64,000 nt of DNA from Suilimivivens sp009774465 (lineage in GTDB: Bacteria > Bacillota > Clostridia > Lachnospirales > Lachnospiraceae). Below are positions 51,427 to 59,634 of the stretch, in pieces. The position numbers and the translations under genes were made by a program. The DNA lies in contig CANDAE010000001.1 of NCBI GenBank assembly GCA_947382645.1, forward strand, positions 124,001 to 188,000, read 5' to 3'. The first letter of the stretch is position 1; each line of letters starts with the position of its first letter. The notes beneath the pieces are model-generated. The model saw only the letters and a program-made list of their open reading frames with translations, made no database searches and was not told the DNA's origin.

Positions 51427-53475
51427 TTACCATTTTTTCAATATAATTCCTTCAAAAACAACCTCCACATAAGACTGATATGCCCCATCCTGATGGATTG
51501 TGACAGTGGCTTTCTGCTTCCTTTTACTGTTGAAACCGTCCTTTGTATTGCTGTTAGGAAAAATAAAATTCTTCGCACTGGATGTAACCGTAAAACGCAT
51601 CCTGTGTCCCGGAAGAAACATATTAGATATTTTGGTTGTCCTGATCGTTACCTCATACACTTTTCCGGGCTCCATGTACTGGGGTGTCTCAAACCCGTTC
51701 CTGTATTTGATATCCATAACTCCATCGGCAAGTTTGACAGACTTTCCGTTCTCGTCCACATCCGTCATACGCAGCACAAGATCCGTATCCGGGCAGTCGC
51801 AGGATACAAATAAATGTGCAACAACATCCCCGGTCACGGTAACAGGTTCCTTAAAAGGCTCCGAGGAAAATAAAAGGAAATCCTCTCTTTTTTCTTCCTG
51901 CGTGTAATCCTCCGGTACTTCAATCTCATTCTCAGACATATCAATGATATGTACAGCCGGATTGTCCGGATCATAGATATAACTGTCTCTTTCCCCTTTC
52001 AGATCAATCCGCATTACTTTTCCGTTCTCCGGCGGCCAGGAATCTGCGGTCTTCCATTTATTCTCGCCCAAGGTATAATATTCTACTTTAGGTGTCTTCT
52101 CAATACCGTTATCTGCCCCTTTCAGGAAATGATCCAGCCACATCATACTCTGCAAATCCACATCATAACGCAGGGCGTCCTCCCCCATATAGATTCCGTG
52201 CAGATCATATTCCGCATTTCCGCCATGCTTCCACGGGCCAAGAATTGTTTTCCAGGTTCCCTCCTGCCAGTCCCTTACCAGATCAAGCGCCTCTGTGGTT
52301 CCCATTCCATTATCATCAAACCACCCCGACAGGATCAGCGCTGGAACAGGTCCGCCCGCATAGCGCTCTTTCCAATTCGTGCACCTCCACATTTCATCCA
52401 TATCCTTATGCTTAAGCCATTCCGTCAGGAAGGGAATTTCCCTTCCCAGGGCTTTCCTCGGAATCTCCTCCAGCGGGCGTATATCCAGCACTGCATTCCA
52501 GTCTTCCCTTACCATCCTGTCCGGATCGAACTTCTTCTCAGACATGGCAAAGGCCCAGGCAAGCATTCCGGAGGTAAAACATCCCCCTCTTCTTGGCAGA
52601 TCCACAAAGGCGCTTCCCGCACACACATTGCTCAGCATCGCCTTCAGATGCGGATTTCCACTGGCTGCTGCTGCCCACTGCACATAGCCGAGATAGGAGC
52701 CTCCGGTCATGGACACCTGCCCGTCACTCCAATCCTGCCTCGCAATCCAGTTTAACGTATCGTCCCCATCTTCCACTTCATAATAATTGGGCTGCCATTT
52801 TCCGGTACTCTCCTCACGCCCTCTCGTATCCTGAACAACCAGTGCATAGCCCCTCTGCACAAAACGATAATAGATTTCCACGCCTTTTTTCTTTCCGTAA
52901 GGCGTTCTCACAAGCACGGTTGGAAGCTTTTTCCCGGCGTCTTCGCCTTCCTTTTCGGGTAAATACACGTCTGCCGCAAGCTTTTCACCATCCCTTGTAT
53001 CTACAAAAAACGTCCCGATAAAATTTACGTTTGACGTCTCTTCCGGATACCATTCTTTCCATTTGGAAAGAATGGTTTTTTCCTCACAGCCTTCCCGCAC
53101 AAGCACAGCCGTATAGTCTCTTGCACTCATCAACAGCGCATAGATTTTACCGTCCTCATAGAATAAATCCTTTGCCGCCTTGCAGTTTCTCTGAATATAG
53201 GCTTCTGTCCTGCGCCTTGTAAATTCCTCGCCTGAGGCAGTCACTTCATGCTCTGCCCCCTTTTCTATCATCTTTTCATATTCTTTTTTATGACAGAAAA
53301 ATTCCCCCAGGCTTCTTTTACAAAGCTGCGCAAAATATTCGTCCGCTTCCTCGCCCATCGGCTCCTTGGGAAGCCAGCGCCCTGACATGACATCCCGCCT
53401 GGAAACGGAAACTTCCTGTTCTTCTTCATAAAATCTCCCATATAAAATACCGGATAAGTAAAAATTCCACTGCAT
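51427..53475 (-). CDS. CocE/NonD family hydrolase (X-Pro dipeptidyl-peptidase-like, S15)
   Basis: The 682-residue product is an alpha/beta hydrolase of the CocE/NonD group, which includes cocaine esterase, glutaryl acylases and X-Pro dipeptidyl-peptidases. The nucleophile Ser is in GGSYLGYVQ, the Asp in SGWFDDNG and the His in GPWKHGG; the C-terminal XPDPP beta-jelly-roll domain (LFVSCDCPDTDLV ... FVTSSAKNFIFPN) follows. A 150-residue N-terminal region is not standard. There is no signal peptide, so it is cytosolic. The start at 53475 has GGGAGG eight bases upstream. It lies 104 bases downstream of the GH32 gene, probably as the third gene of the sucrose transcript; its role there is unclear. 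Confidence 0.88.
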   Translation of the reverse strand: MQWNFYLSGILYGRFYEEEQEVSVSRRDVMSGRWLPKEPMGEEADEYFAQLCKRSLGEFFCHKKEYEKMIEKGAEHEVTASGEEFTRRRTEAYIQRNCKAAKDLFYEDGKIYALLMSARDYTAVLVREGCEEKTILSKWKEWYPEETSNVNFIGTFFVDTRDGEKLAADVYLPEKEGEDAGKKLPTVLVRTPYGKKKGVEIYYRFVQRGYALVVQDTRGREESTGKWQPNYYEVEDGDDTLNWIARQDWSDGQVSMTGGSYLGYVQWAAAASGNPHLKAMLSNVCAGSAFVDLPRRGGCFTSGMLAWAFAMSEKKFDPDRMVREDWNAVLDIRPLEEIPRKALGREIPFLTEWLKHKDMDEMWRCTNWKERYAGGPVPALILSGWFDDNGMGTTEALDLVRDWQEGTWKTILGPWKHGGNAEYDLHGIYMGEDALRYDVDLQSMMWLDHFLKGADNGIEKTPKVEYYTLGENKWKTADSWPPENGKVMRIDLKGERDSYIYDPDNPAVHIIDMSENEIEVPEDYTQEEKREDFLLFSSEPFKEPVTVTGDVVAHLFVSCDCPDTDLVLRMTDVDENGKSVKLADGVMDIKYRNGFETPQYMEPGKVYEVTIRTTKISNMFLPGHRMRFTVTSSAKNFIFPNSNTKDGFNSKRKQKATVTIHQDGAYQSYVEVVFEGIILKKW

Positions 53476-53579
53476 GTTCTCTTCCTCCCTGCAATGCATA
53501 TCTCCCTTTGACAAGTACATGCCAAACCTCCGACATTATATCATCTTCTCACAGCCTACGCAACAAATGTGCAGACCTG

Positions 53580-55025
53580 TCAGTCTTTCCACTGTACCAT
53601 AATACCATCCAAATCATACCATTCCACATCCGCATCCGCATTCGTATCTTCAAACCACACATCCTGTACCAGACTTTCACTGTAGACCCGCGTGGACATC
53701 GTCACTTCCCCGCCATTGACAAATATTTCTATGGACGAGGTATCCGAAAACACGGCGAGGCTTTTGAGACTTTCCAGCAAGGTCGTTCTCCTCTTTCTTT
53801 TGCAGCCGCTTTTCCCCAGGCAGAGGATAAGCGTCCCGCTCTTATAAACCAGCTTTACGTCCTCCCGTAGCCAGAGCGACATAGCCTCTGCCTGTCCACA
53901 GAACTTAAGGCGCAGTTCAAAACAACAATCTTTTGTCTTCTGGCGTCCAAATGCCCTCAGTGTAGTATGCCTCTGATTTTTTCGAAGCTGTGCCATTTCC
54001 TCCAAAGGGTTTTGCAACAGCTTTCCAGCCCTGACAGTAAGGACTCTTGGCATAGCCAGCGCATGAATCCAGCCCTGGTCTGCTGTCACCTTATTATCAT
54101 AATCCGCATCCGGCATTCCCATCCACGCCAGCAAAATCCTTCTACCACGCTCATCCTCAAAGGTCTGCGCCGCATAAAAATCAAACCCTTTATCCAGTTC
54201 CTGAAATTCACCCAGTTCAAATCTCCCCTTCCGTACATCCTGCTCCGCTGTAAAATAGCCGCATTGGTATATATTCTGATAGCAATGTTCCTTTTCAGGC
54301 ATTCCCTGAGGGCAGACCAACAAAAAGGGGTGCCCTGCAACTGTAAACAAATCCGGACATTCCCACATATATCCAAAATCCTTCTGTGCATCCATCCGTT
54401 GAACATAAGTCCAATGCTCCAGGTCTTTCGAACGAAACAGCAGTGCACATCCCTTATCTTCGTTATCTCTCGCCCCCAGCAACATATAATAACTGTCCCC
54501 TTGGGCAAAGACCTTTGGATCTCGTACATGCCTTGTCATATCCTGCGGATAATCACTGTGGCTTAAGACAAGTTCTTTTTCTCCTGCACTCATCCCATCG
54601 GCGCTTATTACATGAATTGTATTCTGCTCACGCCCCTCCATGATATAATCATAATTCCCGTCAGTCAGCTTCACATTTCCTGTATAAAAATAATGCACCT
54701 GATCATCCTTTACAAACGCAGAACCGCTATAAACCCCGTCCCGATCCCATACGCAGTCCGGGAAGAGAAAAGGTTCCTCTTCCCGGAAATGCACCCAGTC
54801 TCTGGTAGTATAATGCCCCCATATCTTCGTTCCCCAGCCGGCCAAAAACGGCGTATACTGAAAATATATATGATACACCCCTTGAAACTGGCACAATCCG
54901 TTTGGGTCATTTATCCACCCGGCAGGAGGCATCAAATGATACCTGAGGCGGTTGTCGTCTGCCCTTGCCTGCATTCGCATATCCTTGTATTTCGGATAAT
55001 TTTTGTCATACCATTCTCTGTCCAT
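53580..55025 (-). CDS. scrB: GH32 sucrose-6-phosphate hydrolase
   Basis: The 481-residue enzyme should split sucrose-6-phosphate into glucose-6-phosphate and fructose. The three catalytic GH32 motifs are intact: WINDPNG (37-43, nucleophile Asp40), RDP (168-170) and EC (Glu222-Cys223, in WECPDLF). The C-terminal beta-sandwich domain is shorter and strand-poor but present (SSIEIFVNGGEVTMSTRVYS). No signal peptide, so it acts in the cytosol on the PTS product. The start at 55025 has AAGGGAA upstream. It lies 19 bases downstream of the PTS gene under the control of the LacI regulator, which supports the sucrose assignment. Confidence 0.92.
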   Translation of the reverse strand: MDREWYDKNYPKYKDMRMQARADDNRLRYHLMPPAGWINDPNGLCQFQGVYHIYFQYTPFLAGWGTKIWGHYTTRDWVHFREEEPFLFPDCVWDRDGVYSGSAFVKDDQVHYFYTGNVKLTDGNYDYIMEGREQNTIHVISADGMSAGEKELVLSHSDYPQDMTRHVRDPKVFAQGDSYYMLLGARDNEDKGCALLFRSKDLEHWTYVQRMDAQKDFGYMWECPDLFTVAGHPFLLVCPQGMPEKEHCYQNIYQCGYFTAEQDVRKGRFELGEFQELDKGFDFYAAQTFEDERGRRILLAWMGMPDADYDNKVTADQGWIHALAMPRVLTVRAGKLLQNPLEEMAQLRKNQRHTTLRAFGRQKTKDCCFELRLKFCGQAEAMSLWLREDVKLVYKSGTLILCLGKSGCKRKRRTTLLESLKSLAVFSDTSSIEIFVNGGEVTMSTRVYSESLVQDVWFEDTNADADVEWYDLDGIMVQWKD

Positions 55026-55044
55026 TTTATATCCGTTCCCTTTT

Positions 55045-56856
55045 CTATAATAGTACAGCCACAACCGCATGGTCTGCCATACCGTCCAAATCTACAATCT
55101 TTAAGCTTCGCCCTTCCGCCACCTCTGAAATAATCATCAATAGCTCCGTGGAATATCCTTCTTTTTCTATCAACTGCTTATCAAAACGCAGCAAAAGTTC
55201 ACCCGCTGCCACCCTCTGCCCTTCCTTTACCAGTACAGTAAAGCCTTTTCCTCTCAGATTCACCGTATCTACTCCACAATGAAGCAATACTGCGGAACCG
55301 TCCTCCAACTCCAACCCCAAAGCATGACCCCCGGGATAAATAAAAGCCACCGGGCGCACTCTTCCATTGGCAGGAGCCATTAGTTCAATCGTTCCCGTAA
55401 ACTGCTGCTGCGCATCCGGCTGTATTTCCGGCTGAAGTTCTTCTGCAGGCTCTTCCTTTTTCCCCATAATCTTGCCCAGAAACGCTGCACAAATAAAGCC
55501 GCCGGCCAGCGCAAGTATATGAGCAATCACATAATTTACATACCCGTTATTCTCCGGATTCACAATTGCAATCCCAGGAAGAGCCGTTGTGCCAAACCCT
55601 AAAGACGTTAAATTTGCAAAATATACATATATGCCGCCCACAGCGCCACCAATACATCCGCCTGCCAGCGGATAGCGGTATCTTAAGTTCACACCAAAAA
55701 TTGCCGGCTCGCTGATCCCAAACAGCGTAGAGCAGAAGCTTGGGATACAAAGTTCCCTTGCCTTTACATTTTTCCAGTTCAGTGCCAGATATGCAAGCAC
55801 AGCGCCCCCCTGCCCCATCAGCGCAACCGACATCAAAGGGTTGATAAAATTAAGTCCCGTAGTCGCAATCAGCTGCGCTTCTACTGCGCCGATAATATGG
55901 TGCAGACCGGTAATCACAATGATCTGCTGAAGCCCTCCGAACAACGCATAGCCAAATACACCTAAATGTTCCGTAGCCCATACCAGTCCTCCTGTAATAC
56001 CGTTTGAAAGAATCCTGCCCATCGGTCCCACGCAAGTAAACAGCAGCACCGTAGAAAGAAAAACTGTCAGCATCGGTGCCAGCAGAAGTTTTATGGCGTC
56101 CGGAACTTTTTTATTAAAAAACAAATCCAGCTTTGCCACGACAAATCCCATCATCAAAGCAATAATGATCCCGCCCTGGAATCCCACCAAAGCTACATTC
56201 AGCCCAAACAAATGAAGTACCTCCGGTTCTACCGTACCAGCGCCTACTGAGTACGCATTTGCCAGGGAACTATCCAGCATAATAGCGCCCATTACCATGC
56301 CAAGCACTGGATTTCCTCCAAACCGTTTGACAGCGGAATAACACACTGCTATAGGCAGAATCGCAAAAATTCCGGTGGATGCCAGACTTGTCAGCTTGTT
56401 TAGGGCATACAAAGTTTCATTGTTTTTAACAATTTCCAGATTTCCCAACACTCCTGTAAGTCCCATGAGAAGGGCTGCTGCCAAAATTGCCGGCATAATT
56501 CCAATAAACACATCCGACAATGCCTTGACCACTGCCTGAACCGGATTCTGCTTCTTCGCACTCTGCTCTTTTAAATCACCCAAAGACATATTCTGCGTAT
56601 GTGTGTATTCTGCAAATACTTCATATACATCATTTACAAGCCCTGCTCCGAAAATCAACTGAAGTTGATTTCCTGCGATAAAAGCTCCCTTAACTTTGCT
56701 GACATCTTCCAGCTTTTTCAAGTCCGCCTTGCTGTCATCCTGCAATACAATACGTAAGCGGGTAGCACAATGCGCCGTCCCCTGAATATTGTCCATGCCA
56801 CCTACCAGCTTTGTGATTTCCTTTGAAATCTCAAGGTATTCCTCTCTTTTACTCAT
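55045..56856 (-). CDS. scrA: Sucrose-type PTS transporter EIIBC with shortened EIIA domain
   Basis: The 603-residue protein takes up and phosphorylates sucrose. EIIB (about 1-85) has Cys30 in HCATRLR; EIIC (about 105-455) spans the membrane with GLHHIIGAVEAQL and FGISEPAIFGVNLRYRYP, as in the sucrose subfamily; a linker rich in Glu/Pro/Gln leads to a C-terminal EIIA-Glc-like domain. That domain keeps both histidines (His511 in GGHALGLE and His526 in LLHCGVDTV, 15 residues apart as in EIIA-Glc), but it lacks the roughly 40 residues that normally come between APANGRV and the first histidine. GAAGGAGG precedes the start by six bases. It is the first gene of the operon. Confidence 0.93.
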   Translation of the reverse strand: MSKREEYLEISKEITKLVGGMDNIQGTAHCATRLRIVLQDDSKADLKKLEDVSKVKGAFIAGNQLQLIFGAGLVNDVYEVFAEYTHTQNMSLGDLKEQSAKKQNPVQAVVKALSDVFIGIMPAILAAALLMGLTGVLGNLEIVKNNETLYALNKLTSLASTGIFAILPIAVCYSAVKRFGGNPVLGMVMGAIMLDSSLANAYSVGAGTVEPEVLHLFGLNVALVGFQGGIIIALMMGFVVAKLDLFFNKKVPDAIKLLLAPMLTVFLSTVLLFTCVGPMGRILSNGITGGLVWATEHLGVFGYALFGGLQQIIVITGLHHIIGAVEAQLIATTGLNFINPLMSVALMGQGGAVLAYLALNWKNVKARELCIPSFCSTLFGISEPAIFGVNLRYRYPLAGGCIGGAVGGIYVYFANLTSLGFGTTALPGIAIVNPENNGYVNYVIAHILALAGGFICAAFLGKIMGKKEEPAEELQPEIQPDAQQQFTGTIELMAPANGRVRPVAFIYPGGHALGLELEDGSAVLLHCGVDTVNLRGKGFTVLVKEGQRVAAGELLLRFDKQLIEKEGYSTELLMIISEVAEGRSLKIVDLDGMADHAVVAVLL

Positions 56857-56877
56857 CTTTTTCCTCCTTCTCATTTT

Positions 56878-56889
56878 GGAACCGGTTCC
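56878..56889. promoter_or_regulatory. LacI-family operator O1 (sucrose operon)
   Basis: Perfect palindrome GGAACCGGTTCC lies 21 bases upstream of the scrA start, downstream of the promoter. Its sequence class and the adjacent LacI gene support repressor binding. Confidence 0.8.
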
Positions 56890-56900
56890 TTTATAAAAAT

Positions 56901-56928
56901 ATTATATAATTAATAAAATTTTCGTCAA
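56901..56928 (-). promoter_or_regulatory. Promoter of the scrA-scrB-CocE operon
   Basis: Minus-strand TTGACG (56923-56928) and TATAAT (56901-56906) with a 16-base spacer lie exactly between the two operators, so bound repressor could loop DNA or block both sides. Confidence 0.7.
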
Positions 56929-56956
56929 TATCTTTTAGTAAAATAATTTAATTTTA

Positions 56957-56966
56957 GAACCGGTTC
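56957..56966. promoter_or_regulatory. LacI-family operator O2 (sucrose operon)
   Basis: GAACCGGTTC, identical to the core of O1, lies upstream of the promoter, 78 bases centre-to-centre from O1. Confidence 0.75.
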
Positions 56967-57034
56967 CAAAATTAGGGTATTAATTTTATGCAATATTCAC
57001 AATTTTTTCAGCAGCAGGGGCTCCCCAAATTCCC

Positions 57035-58027
57035 TTATGTTCTGTCTGCTACGCTTTCCCGTTCTATCAAGGCATACGAATTGACCAGTAACTTGCTTAC
57101 CGGTTTTTTTTGCACCATCTGCAGCATCATTTCCGCACTGATTTCCCCCCAGTTCTCCAAATCCAGACGAACCGTGGTAAGGGGCGGTCTAAGAAGTTCG
57201 CTGGTTTCATAATCGCCAAAGCCAGTGACCGAAACCTCGTCCGGAATCCGTATCCCTTTTTGGTACAGTACCTTATACACACCTCCTGCAATCCGATCCG
57301 TAGCACATACCACCGTATCCGGCCATATCCGGCGGTCAAACAATTCCCTTGCTGCCTTCACTGCATCCTGGTAAAAGAAGCCTGCCTCTATAACCTCCAT
57401 ATTTTGGACCCCAAATTCCTTAAGTCCGTCAATCACTCCGTGCTTCCGTTCTTTTCCTACTGCCGGATCCTGTTCACTGACCCAGATGCCCGCCACCCGG
57501 GACGCTCCCTTTTTTCCAAGATAACGCCCAATCTCTAATCCTGCATGATAATCATCATTAATCACGGAATTTCCCTTCCTGTATCTCTGCCCTAAAAACA
57601 GAATCGGTATGTCTGCTTTTTCCACGGTTGCTTCGTGTTTTTCTGTAACGCTGGATGCCAAAACCATAATTCCGTCCGCATTGATATTCTTTAGCCGTTC
57701 AATGCTTCTGATTTCCTCATCCAAGTCATTTCCCGTATGCATAATCAAGGGCGTATAATCATGCTTTTTTAAGTATGCGACAATTGCCTCAACCAGCCCT
57801 GGTGTCGTAACAGAATCAAAGCCCGGAACAATCAGACCTATGATCCGACTGCTTTTTGCACTGAGCCTGGCAAATACATTCGGTTCATAATGATATGCGT
57901 CTATGACTTTCTTTATCTTCCGCCCGGTTTCCTCCCGGACACTTCCCCCATTCAAATAACGGGAAACTGTACTTTTTGCGACACCGGATAACTCCGCAAT
58001 GTCGTAAATTGTTAATTTTTTTTCCAT
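57035..58027 (-). CDS. scrR: LacI family transcriptional regulator (sucrose operon)
   Basis: The 330-residue regulator has an N-terminal LacI helix-turn-helix (5-24, TIYDIAELSGVAKSTVSRYL) and hinge, then a periplasmic-binding-protein-like effector domain with IIGLIVPGFDS and PDEVSVTGFGDYETSELLRPPLTTVR. Its position immediately upstream of scrA and the two GAACCGGTTC operators make it the likely repressor of sucrose uptake, released by a sugar such as fructose or a fructose phosphate. It is transcribed in the same direction as the operon from a separate promoter at 58131. The symbol is by context. Confidence 0.85.
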   Translation of the reverse strand: MEKKLTIYDIAELSGVAKSTVSRYLNGGSVREETGRKIKKVIDAYHYEPNVFARLSAKSSRIIGLIVPGFDSVTTPGLVEAIVAYLKKHDYTPLIMHTGNDLDEEIRSIERLKNINADGIMVLASSVTEKHEATVEKADIPILFLGQRYRKGNSVINDDYHAGLEIGRYLGKKGASRVAGIWVSEQDPAVGKERKHGVIDGLKEFGVQNMEVIEAGFFYQDAVKAARELFDRRIWPDTVVCATDRIAGGVYKVLYQKGIRIPDEVSVTGFGDYETSELLRPPLTTVRLDLENWGEISAEMMLQMVQKKPVSKLLVNSYALIERESVADRT

Positions 58028-58059
58028 TGATTGTGCTTCCCCATTCTTCGGACAGCAAA

Positions 58060-58096
58060 AATCGGAGAAAAAATCTTTCCTTTTATCCCTCCGATT
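58060..58096 (-). terminator. Terminator-like hairpin in the leader of the LacI gene
   Basis: Minus-strand arms AATCGGAG and CTCCGATT (perfect) around a 21-base loop are followed by TTTT, located between the promoter at 58131 and the ATG at 58027. It could attenuate the repressor gene or be left from an upstream transcript. Confidence 0.5.
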
Positions 58097-58130
58097 GCTT
58101 CCGCCATATCCATACTATTGAATGCTTTAT

Positions 58131-58159
58131 ATTTTACTGTAAATCACCGCCAAGGTCAA
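58131..58159 (-). promoter_or_regulatory. Candidate promoter of the LacI gene
   Basis: Minus-strand TTGACC (58154-58159) and TAAAAT (58131-58136) are 17 bases apart. Confidence 0.6.
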
Positions 58160-58238
58160 CCGCCAAATTTTCATGCCATATAGCCAATTGATGATAAATG
58201 AGTTTCAAGTGACTTTCAGTCGCCCCAACCCGTAAAAC

Positions 58239-58258
58239 GGGCAATGTCGTCAACTTAA
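58239..58258 (+). repeat. Left terminal inverted repeat of the IS remnant
   Basis: 20 bp, identical to the complement of 58868-58887. Confidence 0.9.
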
Positions 58259-58349
58259 AATATATCAAAAAGATGTCCGAAAACACTTGACAAATCAGTC
58301 AAAAATTGTTGCCTCGCTTTGATTACATGTTTAATGCGAGGTACTTTTT

Positions 58350-58890
58350 ATGAATACAAAACTTTTGATATCCATTTTGCAATTTTCCAACAGTCTTATC
58401 ACATCAGAGGATTTCCTGATAAGGCACCGCAACGGCAATGCTTTTACACGTTCAGGAAAATTCTCTTTTTCTAACCTGATCTATTTTGTACTCCAGGCTG
58501 TTTATAAATCTATCCCCATAAACTATTCCCGGTTTTTAGACAGTTTCTCATCTGGGATACCCTTCTGAGGACATGTTCCGTTACCTGAACTCCAAAGGCA
58601 TCCTGTTCCTTATGCGCCTGCCAAAGACCTTCCGAAAAGCCATATCAGAACAGGAAGATGATCTGTTCACATACCCCGCTTCCCGCAACAAGACCTTTTA
58701 CGTTCATCCGCATCCATATGCAGCGAGATGCTATGCCGGATAGTGGAGGAATCATGACCGGAGAGATATTGGACTGTTTAAAATCGACAGTCCTACTTGG
58801 GATGCAGTTAATTATAAAAATGAACTTAATCACCAGTTGCCACACTGCTTTTTTGAAGAAAATATGCTTAAGTTGACGACATTGCCCGCA
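58350..58890 (+). pseudogene. Transposase remnant (IS4-like), frameshifted and deleted
   Basis: A 72-codon piece starts at 58350 (MNTKLLISILQFSNSLITSE, then DFLIRHRNGNAFTRSGKFSF), resembling the N-terminus of IS4-type transposases. From about 58573 a different frame gives MFRYLNSKGILFLMRLPKTF, like the conserved later transposase part, and it stops at 58743. A third piece after 58770 ends with KLTTLPA inside the right repeat, as in related elements. The middle with the DDE residues is largely missing, so no active enzyme can be made. Confidence 0.75.
58868..58887 (-). repeat. Right terminal inverted repeat of the IS remnant
   Basis: 20 bp, complement of 58239-58258. Confidence 0.9.
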
Positions 58891-58978
58891 TAGCGGGTGG
58901 TTTAACGTTGAGTACATTTCCGTTTCTCTGCCCCGAAACTCCAATGCACTCAACAGGGTCTATCCGACCCATAAATTA

Positions 58979-59019
58979 AAATGCGGGGCTTACGCCTGAT
59001 CACAGCGTTCCCCGCATTT
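58979..59019 (-). terminator. Terminator of the TPR-TIR operon
   Basis: Minus-strand arms AAATGCGGGG and CCCCGCATTT with inner ACGC/GCGT pairing enclose a loop and are followed by TTAATTT, 58 bases after the TIR stop codon. A second small hairpin GGGTC/GACCC follows at 58956-58970. Confidence 0.7.
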
Positions 59020-59076
59020 ATACTGTCAAAGATGAGATCATATCATGTTCCTGAGGTTCGTATATCCATTGTTATA

Positions 59077-59634
59077 CTATGGTTGTCCTCCTATGGCAGC
59101 TTTTATCGCCTTCCGAATTTTTTCTCCCGCTTCTTCTATCCCCTTATCAATGTGAATATAAAGAATGCCGCTCAAATCGGAGGGAATATCCACATTCCCC
59201 TTTACCAGGACGATCACCCGCCCACTTTTTCTTCCAAGCTTTCCAATAAAATAGCCCAACTCAAAAATAACATTCTGGCGTGCCCGCATGCTGGCATCAT
59301 TCATAAAATCGTCAGGCGTCAGTAAAGCAAATACAAGCCCTGCATGTTCCGTCTCCTCTTCAAAGCTTTCAATGATCGTTCTTCCACTGCTGGCAATTTC
59401 AGACAAAATAATCGGTTCGGGATACCCCAAGATGTTCTGTAAATAATCCTTTAGCTTGTACCTTAGCACTTCATCATGTCCATGCACAATAAAAATTTTT
59501 TTATTGTCTAATAAAGGTTTTTTCGCTTCAATCAAATCAGTCTTTTGCGATTTTTCATATTTGTCCAAATTGACTTGTATGTGCGTCCCAATTGCATTTA
59601 TTCCGCTTTTGCTACTTTGCTCAATCTTAATCAA
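59077..59634 (-). CDS. TIR-like effector (CAP12/PF10137-type)
   Basis: The 185-residue product has a short N-terminal region (about 1-44) and a TIR-like domain of the CAP12 (PF10137) kind: KKIFIVHGHDE (45-55), SEIASSGRTIIESFEE (78-93), LVFALLTPDDF (100-110), RARQNVIFELGYFIGKLGR (117-135) and PSDLSGILYIHID (151-163). Such domains cleave NAD+ and occur in antiphage defence systems. Here no STING or other ligand-sensing domain is fused. The start is TTG at 59634, overlapping the TGA of the upstream TPR gene, with GGAG 11 bases ahead, so the two proteins are translationally coupled. The TPR protein is the likely sensor or adaptor. Confidence 0.88.
   Translation of the reverse strand: MIKIEQSSKSGINAIGTHIQVNLDKYEKSQKTDLIEAKKPLLDNKKIFIVHGHDEVLRYKLKDYLQNILGYPEPIILSEIASSGRTIIESFEEETEHAGLVFALLTPDDFMNDASMRARQNVIFELGYFIGKLGRKSGRVIVLVKGNVDIPSDLSGILYIHIDKGIEEAGEKIRKAIKAAIGGQP

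Larger units (their letters stand above)
58225..58900 (+). mobile_element. IS4-like insertion sequence remnant
   Basis: Both ends share a perfect 20-bp inverted repeat, GGGCAATGTCGTCAACTTAA (58239-58258) with its complement at 58868-58887. Outside it each end has a small stem-loop: CCCGT-AAA-ACGGG (58229-58241) on the left and CCCGC-ATA-GCGGG (58885-58897) on the right, overlapping the repeat. Between them lie broken transposase pieces. At about 680 bp it is far shorter than a complete IS4-type element, so it is internally deleted and inactive. No target duplication is evident. It marks the junction between the sucrose operon and the defence-like region. Confidence 0.8.
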
